Below are positions 18,556 to 27,776 of a stretch of 64,000 bases of DNA, in pieces. Under the pieces are notes generated by a model. The model saw only the letters and a program-made list of their open reading frames with translations. It ran no database searches and was not told the DNA's origin. The position numbers and the translations under genes were made by a program. The first letter of the stretch is position 1; each line of letters opens with the position of its first letter. Origin of the DNA: CAIYRG01 sp963747255 (GTDB lineage Bacteria; Pseudomonadota; Alphaproteobacteria; Micropepsales; Micropepsaceae); contig CAVVEG010000010.1 of assembly GCA_963747255.1 (NCBI GenBank), forward strand, positions 1 through 64,000, read 5' to 3'.

Positions 18556-19368
18556 TCAAGCGGGAGGCCGGTCGTAGCTGAAGAACACCATGGCAAATTT
18601 CCACGCCCCGTCGCTTTGTTTGCGAAAAAAGTTGGAGAACTTGCCGGGCGCGGAGATCATTTTGCCGCCGCTCTTCGGGATCATGTCCAGGGTGAATATC
18701 CCGTGCGCAAAGGCCTGCGTACCGAAAATCTGCACGTCCTCGAATTTATTGGCGATGCGAAGCGAAAAGGGATCAAAAAACGCCGCCTTCGCCGCCGCAA
18801 CGGCCGTGTCCCTTCCGATGAACCGCGGCGCGTCGGGCACCGAGAATATGAAATCATCGGTCATGAGTGCTGCCCATGCGAAGGCATCGCCTGCATTTAC
18901 AGCCTGAACAAAGCCGTCCAGAAGCCTGTTGAGTGCGGCCAGGTCTTCCGAAACTTCATCTCCCAGGGTGGACTGGAAGTTCGCGTGTGAAAGGTCGCTG
19001 TTCCAGATGGCTCGCGCAATCTTCCAGCCATCATCCCGTCTCTGCCAGATCCAGATGCCTTTGCCTTCGTCGTGAACGGGCCGGCCGCCGCGCCGCGGCA
19101 TGCTGTCAAGGAGCCAGCGGTGACGGTCGATTGCGATATCGCCGATGATCTCCAATTCCTCGGGAAGAATGAACAAAAGTGATTTCGCGGCGGCGAAACC
19201 CTCCCGCCAGAAAGCGCGGAGCGACTCGATGCCGCGGATGACGGGCCTGTTGGGCGCCATATTGATGGTATTGGTGCAGGTGTATCGCTCCATCGCCTCA
19301 AGGTCTTCGCGGTTGAAAGCCGCAACGAATTCCGTACGTTGCTGCCCGATGACTTCTCTGTTGCCCAC
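18556..19368 (-). CDS. Protein with two tandem SnoaL-like domains
   Basis: The 270-residue cytosolic product contains two nuclear-transport-factor-2-like folds. The first is residues 1-130 (FVAAFNREDLEAMERYTCTN, PVIRGIESLRAFW, WIWQRRDDGWKIARAIWNSD). The second is residues 145-268 (LLDGFVQAVNAGDAFAWAALM, FIGRDTAVAAA, GAWKFAMVFFSYD). This fold serves polyketide cyclases, ketosteroid isomerases and many stress proteins, and the substrate cannot be told. Two fused copies in one chain are less common than single domains that dimerise, so the protein may form its own internal dimer. It converges on the amidase with 11 bases between them. Confidence 0.78.
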   Translation of the reverse strand: MGNREVIGQQRTEFVAAFNREDLEAMERYTCTNTINMAPNRPVIRGIESLRAFWREGFAAAKSLLFILPEELEIIGDIAIDRHRWLLDSMPRRGGRPVHDEGKGIWIWQRRDDGWKIARAIWNSDLSHANFQSTLGDEVSEDLAALNRLLDGFVQAVNAGDAFAWAALMTDDFIFSVPDAPRFIGRDTAVAAAKAAFFDPFSLRIANKFEDVQIFGTQAFAHGIFTLDMIPKSGGKMISAPGKFSNFFRKQSDGAWKFAMVFFSYDRPPA

Positions 19369-19456
19369 GCCCTACCTCCGGCTGCCTTGACGGGCGAGCC
19401 TAGCACACCCGGCCTGTCGTCCTAAGATGCTGCGCAAATGTTATTCGGGGCCGGGA

Positions 19457-22400
19457 CTATTCGGCTGGCGCCAGCGCGGCACGCCGGCGCTTTCCGAACG
19501 AAAATCGGCTGCCGAGCCGATCGAGATAGGTATAGAGAACGGGCGTGATGTAGAGGGTGAGAAGCTGTGAAAACAACAACCCTCCGGCCACGCAGAGGCC
19601 CAGTGGCCGGCGCGAGGCGGCGCCCACTCCGGTCCCGAGCGCAATCGGAAGCGTACCCATCAGCGCCGACATGGTTGTCATCATTATGGGGCGGAAGCGG
19701 ATCATTGCCGCTTCGAAGATCGCCTGTTCCGGGGGAATGTGAGCATCGCTGCGCTGCCTCTGCAGGGCGAAGTCGATCATCATGATCGCGTTCTTCTTGA
19801 CGATGCCAACCAGCATCATCATTCCGACGAATGCGTAAATCGTCAGTGGAACGCCCGCCAGATAAAGCGTTGCCAGGGCGCCGAGCGCAGCAGCGGGCAG
19901 CCCCGACAGGATCGTCAGTGGGTGGACGAAACTTTCGTACAGAATACCCAGTACGATATAGACCGTTAGCATCGCAATCAGCAGCAACACTCCCATATTG
20001 CCGGTCGAGCTTTGGAACGCAGCGGCAGTCCCGGCAAAACTCCCCTGTATCGTCGGCGGCAGGCCGATCCCGCCAATCGCTTTGTCCATCGCGGCCACCG
20101 CATCGCTCAGCGCTTTGCCCGGCGCGAGATCGAAGGAAATCGTGATCGAGGGAATCTGACCTGAGTGATTGATGGTCAGGGGCATCTGTCCGCGGGTGAT
20201 TTTCGTCACCGCATTCAGCGGGACCATCGATCCATCCGGGGCCCTCAAATACAGAAGCGACAGCGCGGAGGCGTCCTGCTGATACTCGGGCAGTAGTTCA
20301 AGCACGACCTGGTATTGATCGATCGAGGTGTAGATCTGTGAAATCTGCTCGCCGCCGAATGCCGCGCCCAGCGCCGTTTCGATCTGATCGGGTGTAATTC
20401 CAAGCGAAGCCGCGCGCGGACGATCGATCTCCACCTGAACCGACTGTGAAGCAAAATCGTGGTCGCTGTTCACTCCGACAAATGTCGGGTCCTGCTGCAA
20501 TGCGCGAAGCAGGCGTGTTGCCGTTGCTTCCAGCACTTTCTGGTCGAGGCCCTTGAGGGTGTACTGGTAATTCGATCTCGCGCCGCGGGCGCCGACACGA
20601 ATGATCGGCTGATTGATGATCGTAACGCTGGTGCCCGGGATATCTCGCAGTTTGGCACGGAGTTCGTCCGCAATCTGATCCGCGGAGAGGCGGCGTTGGG
20701 AGAGCGGCTTCAACGAAATATTGAGTTCGCCGCTTTCATCCGATTCGACGCCCTCGACATTTGGATCCTTCTCGACAATCTGCACGACCTGCCGGACATA
20801 CCGGATGTATTGGTCGAACGAGGTTCCGGCCAGCGTCTGGACGCTTCCGTGCAGTTGCCCGTAATCGTCGCTCGGCAGAAAATCCTGCGGCATCACGCGG
20901 TACAGCGCGTAAGTTCCGGCGAAGCTTGCCAAAAAAATCACGAGAATAAATCGCCGGTGGGCAAGGCTCCATCGCAGGCTGCGGTCGTAAGCGCGATGCA
21001 TTCCGGCAAAGGCGCCTTCACTCAGACGGTAAAGAAAATTGTGTTTGCGGCCATGTTCGCTCTTCAGGATATAGGCGCACAACATGGGCGTGAGGGTGAT
21101 CGAAACCAGCCCCGATATCAGGATGGCGATGATGATCGTGAGGGCAAATTCGTGAAGCAGACGTCCCACCAGGCTGCCCATGAACACGACAGGGATGAAA
21201 ACGGCTGCGAGTGACAGCGTCATCGAAAGAATTGTGAAGCCGACTTCGCGCGACCCCTTCAACGCGGCCTGGTAAGGCTGTTCGCCGGCTTCGAGATGGC
21301 GAACGATGTTTTCGAGCATGACGATTGCATCGTCGACGACAAATCCCACCGACAGCGTCAGCGCCATCAAGGACAGATTGTCCAGACTGAAGCCCAGCAG
21401 GGACATGCCGGCAAAAGTGCCGATCACGGCAATCGGCAGCGCAACCGATGGAATGAATGTCGCGCTCACCCGGCGCAGAAAGACGAAAATCACACCGATG
21501 ACCAGCGTGCCCGCGATCAGCAGAGTCTTTTGCACATCATTGACCGAAGCTCTGATGCTCTGGCTGCGGTCGTAGAAAATCGACATCTGGATCGAGGGCG
21601 GCAGGTCTGCCTCGAATTGCGGTAGAACTTTCCTGATCTCGTCCACAACCGCGATGGTGTTCGATCCGGGCTGGCGCTGAACCGTGACTGTGATGGCGCG
21701 TTCTTCGTTCAGCCAGTCCGCGTCACGGATATTCTCGTAGGCGTCGATGACCCTGGCGACATCTCCAAACGTGACCGGGGCGCCATTACGAAAGCCAATG
21801 ATCTGCTTTCGGAAAGCTGCGGCGTCCATAAGCTGCCCTTCGGCGTGGATCACCGAGGTCTTCGTCGAACCGTTCAGGGTGCCGGTTGGCTGGTTTGTGT
21901 TGAGCAGATTGGCCGCATCGACGAGTTCGTTGATCCCCATCTGGCGTGTCGCCAGCGCGTTGGGGTCCGCCTGAATGCGAACCGCGTATTTCGCGCCGCC
22001 GAAAATATTGACCTGCGCAACACCATCCAGGATCGAAAGCTGCGGTGCGAGGACGCTGCGCGCATATTCGTCGACCTTGTAAATGGGCAGGCTTTTCGAA
22101 TGGAGCGCAATAAAGAAAACGGGCAGCGCCGACGGATCGACCTTGCGGTAAGTCGGCGGGTAGGGCATCGCCTTTGGCATCCGGCGTGTCGTCGCAGCAA
22201 TGGCCGCCTGAACATCCTGTGCGGCGGCATCGATATTGCGGTCGAGACGGAACTGCAGGGTGATGTCGGTCCGGGCCTGCTGGTTCACCGACGTCATTGT
22301 ATCGATGCTGGGAATTGTCGCGAAGGCGTTCTCAAGCGGCGTTGCGACCGCCGAAGCCATGGTCTCCGGGTCGGCGCCGGGCAAAGTCGCACTCGCGACG

Positions 22401-22534
22401 ATGGTCGGAAAATCAACGTTCGGCAACTCGCTGACCGGAAGCGACAGATATCCAAAAGCGCCAAAGATAACCAGCGCTGCCATCAGCAGCGTTGTCATCA
22501 CCGGTCTTTCGATGAATTGCCGCGAAATGTTCAT
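19457..22534 (-). CDS. RND multidrug efflux permease (MdtB/MdtC-like)
   Basis: The 1025-residue product is a full-length hydrophobe/amphiphile efflux RND permease. It has the N-terminal MNISRQFIERPVMTTLLMAA helix, a large periplasmic loop, TM4 with the proton-relay pair in GFVVDDAIVMLENIVRH, a second loop, and the C-terminal helix block ending near PIALGTGVGAASRRPLG. It exports drugs or bile-like compounds using the proton gradient together with an adaptor and an outer-membrane channel. The adaptor gene overlaps its start by four bases (ATGA at 22531-22534), indicating translational coupling. No channel gene is in the window. Confidence 0.92.
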   Translation of the reverse strand: MNISRQFIERPVMTTLLMAALVIFGAFGYLSLPVSELPNVDFPTIVASATLPGADPETMASAVATPLENAFATIPSIDTMTSVNQQARTDITLQFRLDRNIDAAAQDVQAAIAATTRRMPKAMPYPPTYRKVDPSALPVFFIALHSKSLPIYKVDEYARSVLAPQLSILDGVAQVNIFGGAKYAVRIQADPNALATRQMGINELVDAANLLNTNQPTGTLNGSTKTSVIHAEGQLMDAAAFRKQIIGFRNGAPVTFGDVARVIDAYENIRDADWLNEERAITVTVQRQPGSNTIAVVDEIRKVLPQFEADLPPSIQMSIFYDRSQSIRASVNDVQKTLLIAGTLVIGVIFVFLRRVSATFIPSVALPIAVIGTFAGMSLLGFSLDNLSLMALTLSVGFVVDDAIVMLENIVRHLEAGEQPYQAALKGSREVGFTILSMTLSLAAVFIPVVFMGSLVGRLLHEFALTIIIAILISGLVSITLTPMLCAYILKSEHGRKHNFLYRLSEGAFAGMHRAYDRSLRWSLAHRRFILVIFLASFAGTYALYRVMPQDFLPSDDYGQLHGSVQTLAGTSFDQYIRYVRQVVQIVEKDPNVEGVESDESGELNISLKPLSQRRLSADQIADELRAKLRDIPGTSVTIINQPIIRVGARGARSNYQYTLKGLDQKVLEATATRLLRALQQDPTFVGVNSDHDFASQSVQVEIDRPRAASLGITPDQIETALGAAFGGEQISQIYTSIDQYQVVLELLPEYQQDASALSLLYLRAPDGSMVPLNAVTKITRGQMPLTINHSGQIPSITISFDLAPGKALSDAVAAMDKAIGGIGLPPTIQGSFAGTAAAFQSSTGNMGVLLLIAMLTVYIVLGILYESFVHPLTILSGLPAAALGALATLYLAGVPLTIYAFVGMMMLVGIVKKNAIMMIDFALQRQRSDAHIPPEQAIFEAAMIRFRPIMMTTMSALMGTLPIALGTGVGAASRRPLGLCVAGGLLFSQLLTLYITPVLYTYLDRLGSRFSFGKRRRAALAPAE

Positions 22535-23866
22535 TGCGGGCCGGCGGCACCTGCACCGCCGTTTGGCTTGTCGCTATTCTCGATCCCCGGCAATCCAAGA
22601 TTTACCGAGATTGGCGGAGGCGCGCCAACGACTTTGACCATACCGCCGGGATCGACACGCAACTGTCCCTCCACAATCACCTTGTCCCCGGGTTTGATAT
22701 TGGCCTCGACCGCAACATTATTCGCGTCATCGAAGAGAACCTTCACCGGCTGCCTGGCGGGCGCGCCCGTTCCCGACCACATAGACGAATGTGCCGGTCG
22801 GCCCTTCATTCACGGCGTCGTGCGGCACCACGAGCGCGTTCGGAATTCGGTCCAGCTCCACGGTTACATTCACAAGTTGTCCGGGCAAAAAAACCAGATC
22901 CTTGTTGCCGAAGGTTGCGCGCAGTTCGACCGTGCCGCTCTTGTCGCTGATGGCGTTGCTGACAAAATCAACCGGAGCGGAAAGCGGTTCGCCATTCGCG
23001 CCGTCGACATCCACGGTCGCGGTCAGCGACTGTTTACGCTGACGTTCAAGGATGAGCTTCAGATCCGATTGGGGCAGACTGAAGGAAATCTTTACGGGCT
23101 GGATTTCCGCAATTGTGACAAGCGGGGCGGTGCTGTTGGCCGTTACCATATTGCCAGGCTGCACCAGAATGGGACCGGTCTTGCCATCGACGGGAGAGCT
23201 GATCCGTGAATAATCGAGACTAAGCCTCGCGATATTGATCGCCGCCTCGTCTGCTGCGATGGTTGCCGTCAGCGCCTTTGCCGCTGCAACCAGTTGATCG
23301 CGCTGCTGATCGGAGACAATCCCGCGCTGTGACAGCACGACCGCCCGATCGGCATCGGCCTGAGCGCTGGCGAGTTGTGCTTTGTCGCGCGCCATCTGCG
23401 CCTGAGCCTGATCGAGCGCCGCCTGAAATGGTCGCGGATCGATCTGGAACAGAAGTTCGCCTTTTTTGACGAACTGCCCTTCCTTGAAGTTTGCGGAATC
23501 AATGATGCCCTGAACCCGCGATGTGACCTGGACCATGGTGTTCGCGATGACCGTGCCCGGGGTTCGCCGGATGACCGCCAGATCGCGGCGGACCGCCACG
23601 GCGACCCGGACCGGCGCAGCTGCCAGCTCGCTTTGAGCCGGAGGTGGGGGAGCGCTCGTTGGCTTGCCAAGGCCGATGAGGTCCGAAACCGCGCCAACGC
23701 CGCGCGACAGGATATTGTCGAAAGAAGCAGTTCCCGAGGCGGTGGAATACCAAAAGCCACCAAGGATCGCCGCGATTGTGACGGCGCCGGCGATACGGAC
23801 GAGGGCCCGCCCTTTCGGCCGGCGGAGCGCGCGGTCGACTATCTCTCTTGCGGGTGGCGCATTCAT
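22531..23866 (-). CDS. RND periplasmic adaptor (membrane-fusion) protein, frameshifted
   Basis: This is the adaptor that links the RND pump to an outer-membrane channel. A short cytoplasmic start, one membrane anchor (VTIAAILGGFWYS), the lipoyl halves (VQVTSRVQGIIDSANFKEGQ and later DYSRISSPVDGKTGPILVQ), a coiled coil rich in Ala/Gln and a beta-barrel region follow in order. Near 22765 the frame changes. One surplus G in AACGGGCGC breaks it, and the last segment (APARQPVKVLFDD to the end) continues in the next frame to 22531. The ATG at 23866 was chosen because the upstream extension adds a second unlikely start. It is co-transcribed with the permease. Confidence 0.85.
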
Positions 23867-24057
23867 TCCGGGGACCTGCCCTGGCTCAGTCCAGTATCCG
23901 ACGCACAGCATAGCGCGGCAGCCGAATCTTCGCACGCCTCATGAGGCATGTGCGAAGGGCTGTATCGCTTTTGCGTTGAAGAAAGCTTTGGTTTACCCAA
24001 ACCGGATCATCGGCAAGCCGGCCGGTTTCTGGTCCCGTAAAACCGTTTCCATCGCGC

Positions 24058-24465
24058 CTATGGAGCCGGAGTGGCGTCTTCTTCCGTTTCGCGCAGCTTG
24101 TTCATGAGATCCGACGCCGATTTGGATGCCTGCCGTGCGATATCAGGCGCGAAAGATCCCAGTCGACCGGCATATCGGTACAGGTTCAGCGCATGCTCGG
24201 GGTCCACAGGAACGCCGTGGCCAGTCTCGTACAGGCGGCCCAACTGGAACACCGCCACAGCGGTTTGCCCGTCTGGGTTCGTTTCACTTTCAAATGGCCG
24301 CAGACAGGCCGCACCCTCGCCATACCGGTTTTTGGCGACAAGCGCCGAGCACCGTTCGACAACCTCGCGGCGGTCTGAACCGGCATCGTTCGCCTTGCTG
24401 CATGCGAAAACGAGGAATTGGGCAAGCGCAAGCGAAACGACGAAGACGGACTTTCGTCCTTTCAT
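24058..24465 (-). CDS. Small lipoprotein with a Sel1-like repeat
   Basis: The 135-residue product has a lipoprotein signal with lipobox VFAC at about residues 20-23. A 36-residue Sel1-type repeat (AVFQLGRLYETGHGVPVDPE onward) follows, and the C-terminus is charged and helical. Sel1 repeats are protein-interaction solenoids, and short versions in lipoproteins are often linked to envelope stress or secretion, but no partner is visible. The ATG at 24465 is preferred over that at 24480, since GGAG sits nine bases ahead and the lipobox position is then normal. The frame continues upstream to 24837, but that extension is non-homologous. Confidence 0.65.
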   Translation of the reverse strand: MKGRKSVFVVSLALAQFLVFACSKANDAGSDRREVVERCSALVAKNRYGEGAACLRPFESETNPDGQTAVAVFQLGRLYETGHGVPVDPEHALNLYRYAGRLGSFAPDIARQASKSASDLMNKLRETEEDATPAP

Positions 24466-24675
24466 CTTCGTCAACTCCATCGATCGTCCCCGGAACTGTT
24501 CGTGGCAGGCAGGCCCGAACCGCGCATTTGCGATCCAGCCTATAAGCAAATCCGCTGCGACGTAAGTCGCCATGCTCTGGGGAACGGTCCGATCGGGACC
24601 GCGTTGCAGGCATCTGCGCGGCACGCATTGCCGTGCATTTCCCAGGCGTGTCGCCACTCGACAGGAGATCAGAAT

Positions 24676-25243
24676 ATGGCCGATGGAATACTGAAGGATC
24701 TGAAAGTCGCCATTCTCGCGACCGACGGTGTGGAACAGGTGGAACTCATCGGACCGCGGAAGGTGTTGGATCAGGCGAGTGCGACGACCACGCTTGTGTC
24801 GCCCCGGGGAAGGCGAGATCAAGGGTTGGAACCACACCGAATGGGGTCAGAAACTACGTATCGACTTGCCGCTTGCCGGGGCAAAACCTGACGATTTCGA
24901 CGCGCTGCTTCTGCCGGGCGGCGTGATGAATCCGGACAGGCTCCGCATGGAGCCGAAGGCGGTCGCGTTATTGAAAGCCTTCTTCGATGCCGGCAAACCT
25001 GTCGCCGCGATCTGTCATGGTCCATGGATGGTGCTGGAGGCCGGTGCTGCACGCGGCCACCGGATGACGTCACGGCCATCACTGAAAACCGATCTGAAGA
25101 ACGCAGGCGCCGAATGGTTCGATCAGCAGGTCGTGGCCGATGGCAAACTGGTCACCAGCCGGAAACCCGACGACATTCCAGCCTTTAATCGCGAGATGAC
25201 CAGGGTTTTTTCCAGTGCCCGCGTCTCACATCAGATAGCATGA
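24676..25243 (+). CDS. DJ-1/PfpI family protein, frameshifted
   Basis: The conceptual product of about 189 residues is a type-1 glutamine-amidotransferase-like protein of the PfpI group. It has LKVAILATDGVEQVEL at the start, GWNHTEWGQKLRID, the LLLPGG turn and the nucleophile elbow AICHGPWMVLEAG with its Cys-His pair. Members act as deglycases, chaperones or peptidases in stress. The frame changes near 24806. Dropping one G from the CCCCGGGG context gives a continuous chain. AGGAGA precedes the ATG at 24676. It stands alone, with a hairpin about 20 bases past its stop. Confidence 0.82.
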
Positions 25244-25265
25244 TTTTGGAGCGGATTTGAACCGG

Positions 25266-25293
25266 GCGATCGGTCGCGAGAGTGACCGATCGC
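25266..25293 (+). terminator. Hairpin after the PfpI gene
   Basis: A perfect 10-bp stem (GCGATCGGTC with GACCGATCGC, 8-base loop) starts 22 bases past the PfpI stop. The bases after it are TGGCCCCTT rather than a T tract, so it may be a weak intrinsic terminator or an mRNA-stabilising 3' structure. Confidence 0.45.
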
Positions 25294-25353
25294 TGGCCCC
25301 TTGAGCCGATCCTACCGATGGCCTACGGATTATCAGCTTGTTGCAAAATGCCC

Positions 25354-25374
25354 GGGCTGCCTGAAAGGCAGCCC
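25354..25374 (+). promoter_or_regulatory. Tight 9-bp hairpin in the DUF6152 leader
   Basis: GGGCTGCCT and AGGCAGCCC pair perfectly around a GAA triloop, 17 bases before the start of the DUF6152 gene and just ahead of its GGGAGG ribosome site. A structure this close to the site could control translation initiation or protect the 5' end. It is also possible that it is merely a terminator for upstream read-through. Confidence 0.4.
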
Positions 25375-25391
25375 GCCAAGGGGAGGTATCA

Positions 25392-25829
25392 ATGAAGCTC
25401 GGCACTCTTTTGACCGGAACCGTTATCGCAATCGCCGTGGCGACAACATCGTTGCCGGCTTCGGCGCATCATTCCTATGCCATGTTCGACGTGGAAAAGA
25501 AGATCTCCATCGAAGGAACAGTCAAACAATTCATGTGGACCAATCCGCACAGCTGGATCCGCATGGAAGTGATGGACGCCAAAGGTCAGCCGAAGGAATG
25601 GGCTGTCGAAATGGGCTCTCTGACCATTCTTGTAGCTCTCGGTTGGAATCCAAAAACCCTGCAGGCGGGCGACAAGATTCGAATCACGGTTCACCCCATG
25701 AAGAGCGGCCTGCCGGGCGGCGATTTTATCACTCTCGACGGCGGAGGGCATAACATGGTCAAGAACGACGGTGGGGCGCAGGAGCGGCAAAAGGAGCGCG
25801 CGGCGCACCGCGCGGCGGGCAATACTTAA
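25392..25829 (+). CDS. DUF6152 family exported protein
   Basis: The 145-residue product has a Sec signal peptide (MKLGTLLTGTVIAIAVATTS, cleavage after ASA) and then the family core: HHSYAMFDVEKKISIEGTVK, WTNPHSWIRMEV, the WAVEMGS strand, and a C-terminal Gly/Arg-rich tail. Family function is unknown; a small beta-rich periplasmic protein is likely. It is intact, unlike the copy at 114. GGGAGG precedes the ATG. It heads a same-strand run with two secreted-family genes and a TonB receptor (25392-30998), so a shared role in uptake or processing of an external substrate is inferred. Confidence 0.82.
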   Translation: MKLGTLLTGTVIAIAVATTSLPASAHHSYAMFDVEKKISIEGTVKQFMWTNPHSWIRMEVMDAKGQPKEWAVEMGSLTILVALGWNPKTLQAGDKIRITVHPMKSGLPGGDFITLDGGGHNMVKNDGGAQERQKERAAHRAAGNT

Positions 25830-25879
25830 GCGCGACGTCAACTGCCTTTCGAAATGCCGGGATCCAGATCTAAGGGGCA

Positions 25880-26626
25880 ATGAAGTATCATCGCATCCCA
25901 TATGCGCTGTCGGCCGCACCAACTCTTGTTTTTTGCGCCCTGGCAGCCATCCAGGTTCCAGCGGGCGCTGCGCCGGCATCGCCCGATCTCAGCGGCGTCT
26001 ATTGGGCTACGACATATAGTCCCCGCATCGAACCCGTTTCTGGGGGAAACCCGCCATACAAACGCGAAGCCTTAGCGGGCTATAAAAAAAATATGGCCGA
26101 TCTCGCCGCCAACAAACTTGATGACAGGTCGCGCAGCTACTGCCTGCCCGATGGCGTGCCGCGGGCACTCGAAAGTCCCTATCCCTTCGAGATTGTCCAG
26201 GCCACCAACCGGGGCGAGATTTATCTGCTTTATGAAATCAACCACATGGTCCGGCGCGTCGATATGGATAAGCCTCTGCCCCCCGACAGCGAACTGCAGG
26301 TTCTGCCATTTTATGCCGGGCACTCCGCGGGGCATTGGGACGGCAACACGCTTGTCATCGAGACGGCGGGTTTCAACGACACAACATTTCTGGACAATTC
26401 GGGTGCCCCCCACAGTGATCAGCTGCGCACGACTGAACGCGTTCGGAAGCTGGATGACGGCAGGACCCTTGAAGACGTGATCACCATCCATGATCCGGTC
26501 GTTTTCACGAAAGACTGGACCGCGCGCTTCGTCTATCAGGCCCGTCCCGACGTCCACATCATGGATTACAACTGTGGCGAAAAACACCGGGAACTGTCTT
26601 CCGTCCGGGGCGTCAAGCCACAATGA
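25880..26626 (+). CDS. Secreted protein of an uncharacterised paralogous family (copy 2)
   Basis: The 248-residue product has a signal peptide ending AGAAPAS. It is the most divergent of the four copies, with CLPDGVP instead of the usual CxxGGVP, then FEIVQATNRGEIYLLYE, AGHSAGHWDGNTLVIETAGFND, APHSDQLRTTERV and a late Cys (DYNCGEKH). The GHW-DGNTLV-ET core and the PH..(Q)LR..ER line are retained, so the fold is likely the same. Function is unknown. An AGGGG site precedes the ATG. It sits 50 bases after the DUF6152 gene and 36 bases before copy 3, in a probable operon. Confidence 0.7.
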   Translation: MKYHRIPYALSAAPTLVFCALAAIQVPAGAAPASPDLSGVYWATTYSPRIEPVSGGNPPYKREALAGYKKNMADLAANKLDDRSRSYCLPDGVPRALESPYPFEIVQATNRGEIYLLYEINHMVRRVDMDKPLPPDSELQVLPFYAGHSAGHWDGNTLVIETAGFNDTTFLDNSGAPHSDQLRTTERVRKLDDGRTLEDVITIHDPVVFTKDWTARFVYQARPDVHIMDYNCGEKHRELSSVRGVKPQ

Positions 26627-26662
26627 TGCATGCGGGATGAGCCCGTTGAAAGGAATTGACCG

Positions 26663-27535
26663 ATGACAGGGACTGCATCCTTCGCACGTCATGCGGTCCG
26701 TTTCGCGTTTGCGGCTCTGGCTGCCTGCGCCCCGTGGTCCGGCGCCCGGAGCGCCCAAACGCCTGCCGGTGCAGCGAAAGCGAGCGCAATTCCGGACTTC
26801 AGTTCGGGCCGGAAGATGTGGGTGCTCGCCGGGGGCCCGAACTACCAGAAGGTACCTGGCGATAACGGACCAGGGCCGATAACCGGCACCAATAAGTACC
26901 GGCCGAAAATCGTTGATCCCGTCGCGGTAACGGACAATCCGCTGCTTCAGCCGTGGGCCAAAAAAGTCATGGATGACGCGAACCGGAAGGTGATCGGGGG
27001 AGAGATCGGATTCAATGCGCCTTCGCGCTGCTTCCCCGGTGGCGTCCCGGGAGTTCTGCTGTTTCCGGGCGAGCCCATGGAAATTCTGCAAACGCCGAAG
27101 GAGGTCCTGCTTCTCTGGAAGCGCGACGCGCAGGTTCGGCGCATCTATCTGGATGTGCCGCACAGCAAAAATCCGGGTTATTCATGGTACGGAGAGTCCG
27201 TCGGACATTATGAGAACGGCGACACTCTGGTGGTAGACACGATCGGGCTTGACGACAAGGGCCCGCTGGACCGCTTCCGCACGCCGCATACGAAGCAACT
27301 GCATGTCGTCGAGCGTTTCAAACTCACCGGCGACGGAAAAAAATTCGGGGTCACGGTTCGAATCGAAGATCCGGGTACTTTCACCGCGGCCTGGGATGGT
27401 GTCGTGAAATTCGAGCAGGGTTACGACGACCGCACGAATCACTGGGAAGAGGATATCTGCGCGGAGGCCGGCGACGGTCTCATTCCCGTACCGGGTGCGG
27501 TACCCGTTCCGCATGCCACCAGGCGCGATTTCTGA
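26663..27535 (+). CDS. Secreted protein of an uncharacterised paralogous family (copy 3)
   Basis: The 290-residue product has a signal peptide ending RSAQT, then SRCFPGGVPGVLLFPGEPM, QTPKEVLLLWKRDAQVRRIY, SWYGESVGHYENGDTLVVDT, RTPHTKQLHVVERF and the C-terminal EEDICAEAG. It is closest to the copy at 50224. Two conserved Cys (in SRC and DIC) are the obvious candidates for a disulfide in the periplasm. AAGGAA precedes the ATG. It is the last gene before the TonB receptor at 27777, which starts 240 bases later behind its own leader. Confidence 0.72.
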   Translation: MTGTASFARHAVRFAFAALAACAPWSGARSAQTPAGAAKASAIPDFSSGRKMWVLAGGPNYQKVPGDNGPGPITGTNKYRPKIVDPVAVTDNPLLQPWAKKVMDDANRKVIGGEIGFNAPSRCFPGGVPGVLLFPGEPMEILQTPKEVLLLWKRDAQVRRIYLDVPHSKNPGYSWYGESVGHYENGDTLVVDTIGLDDKGPLDRFRTPHTKQLHVVERFKLTGDGKKFGVTVRIEDPGTFTAAWDGVVKFEQGYDDRTNHWEEDICAEAGDGLIPVPGAVPVPHATRRDF

Positions 27536-27776
27536 TCAATCTCACCGCGGGACGCAAGTCGCTCCGGATGAATTCCCTCGGCGATACGTAGCAGGAGTTG
27601 TGCGCGGCTGTGTTGCATTGGACACAGCGGTAAAAATTCTGAATCGGACAAGATAAAGATCTGTTTAAACTGCTGCGCTTCTCCAGCCCGTTGGGTAGGA
27701 ATTCCCTTTACTGCGGAATCATTGATCTGCTGCAAGAAGCAGATCGACTTCCGCCAATGCCATCGGGAGGGGGACA

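Noticed and set aside
21845..23209. Plus-strand frame of 454 codons
   Set aside because: Antisense to the RND permease and adaptor; no recognisable domain.
26072..27163. Minus-strand frame of 363 codons
   Set aside because: Antisense to two secreted-family genes with conserved motifs.
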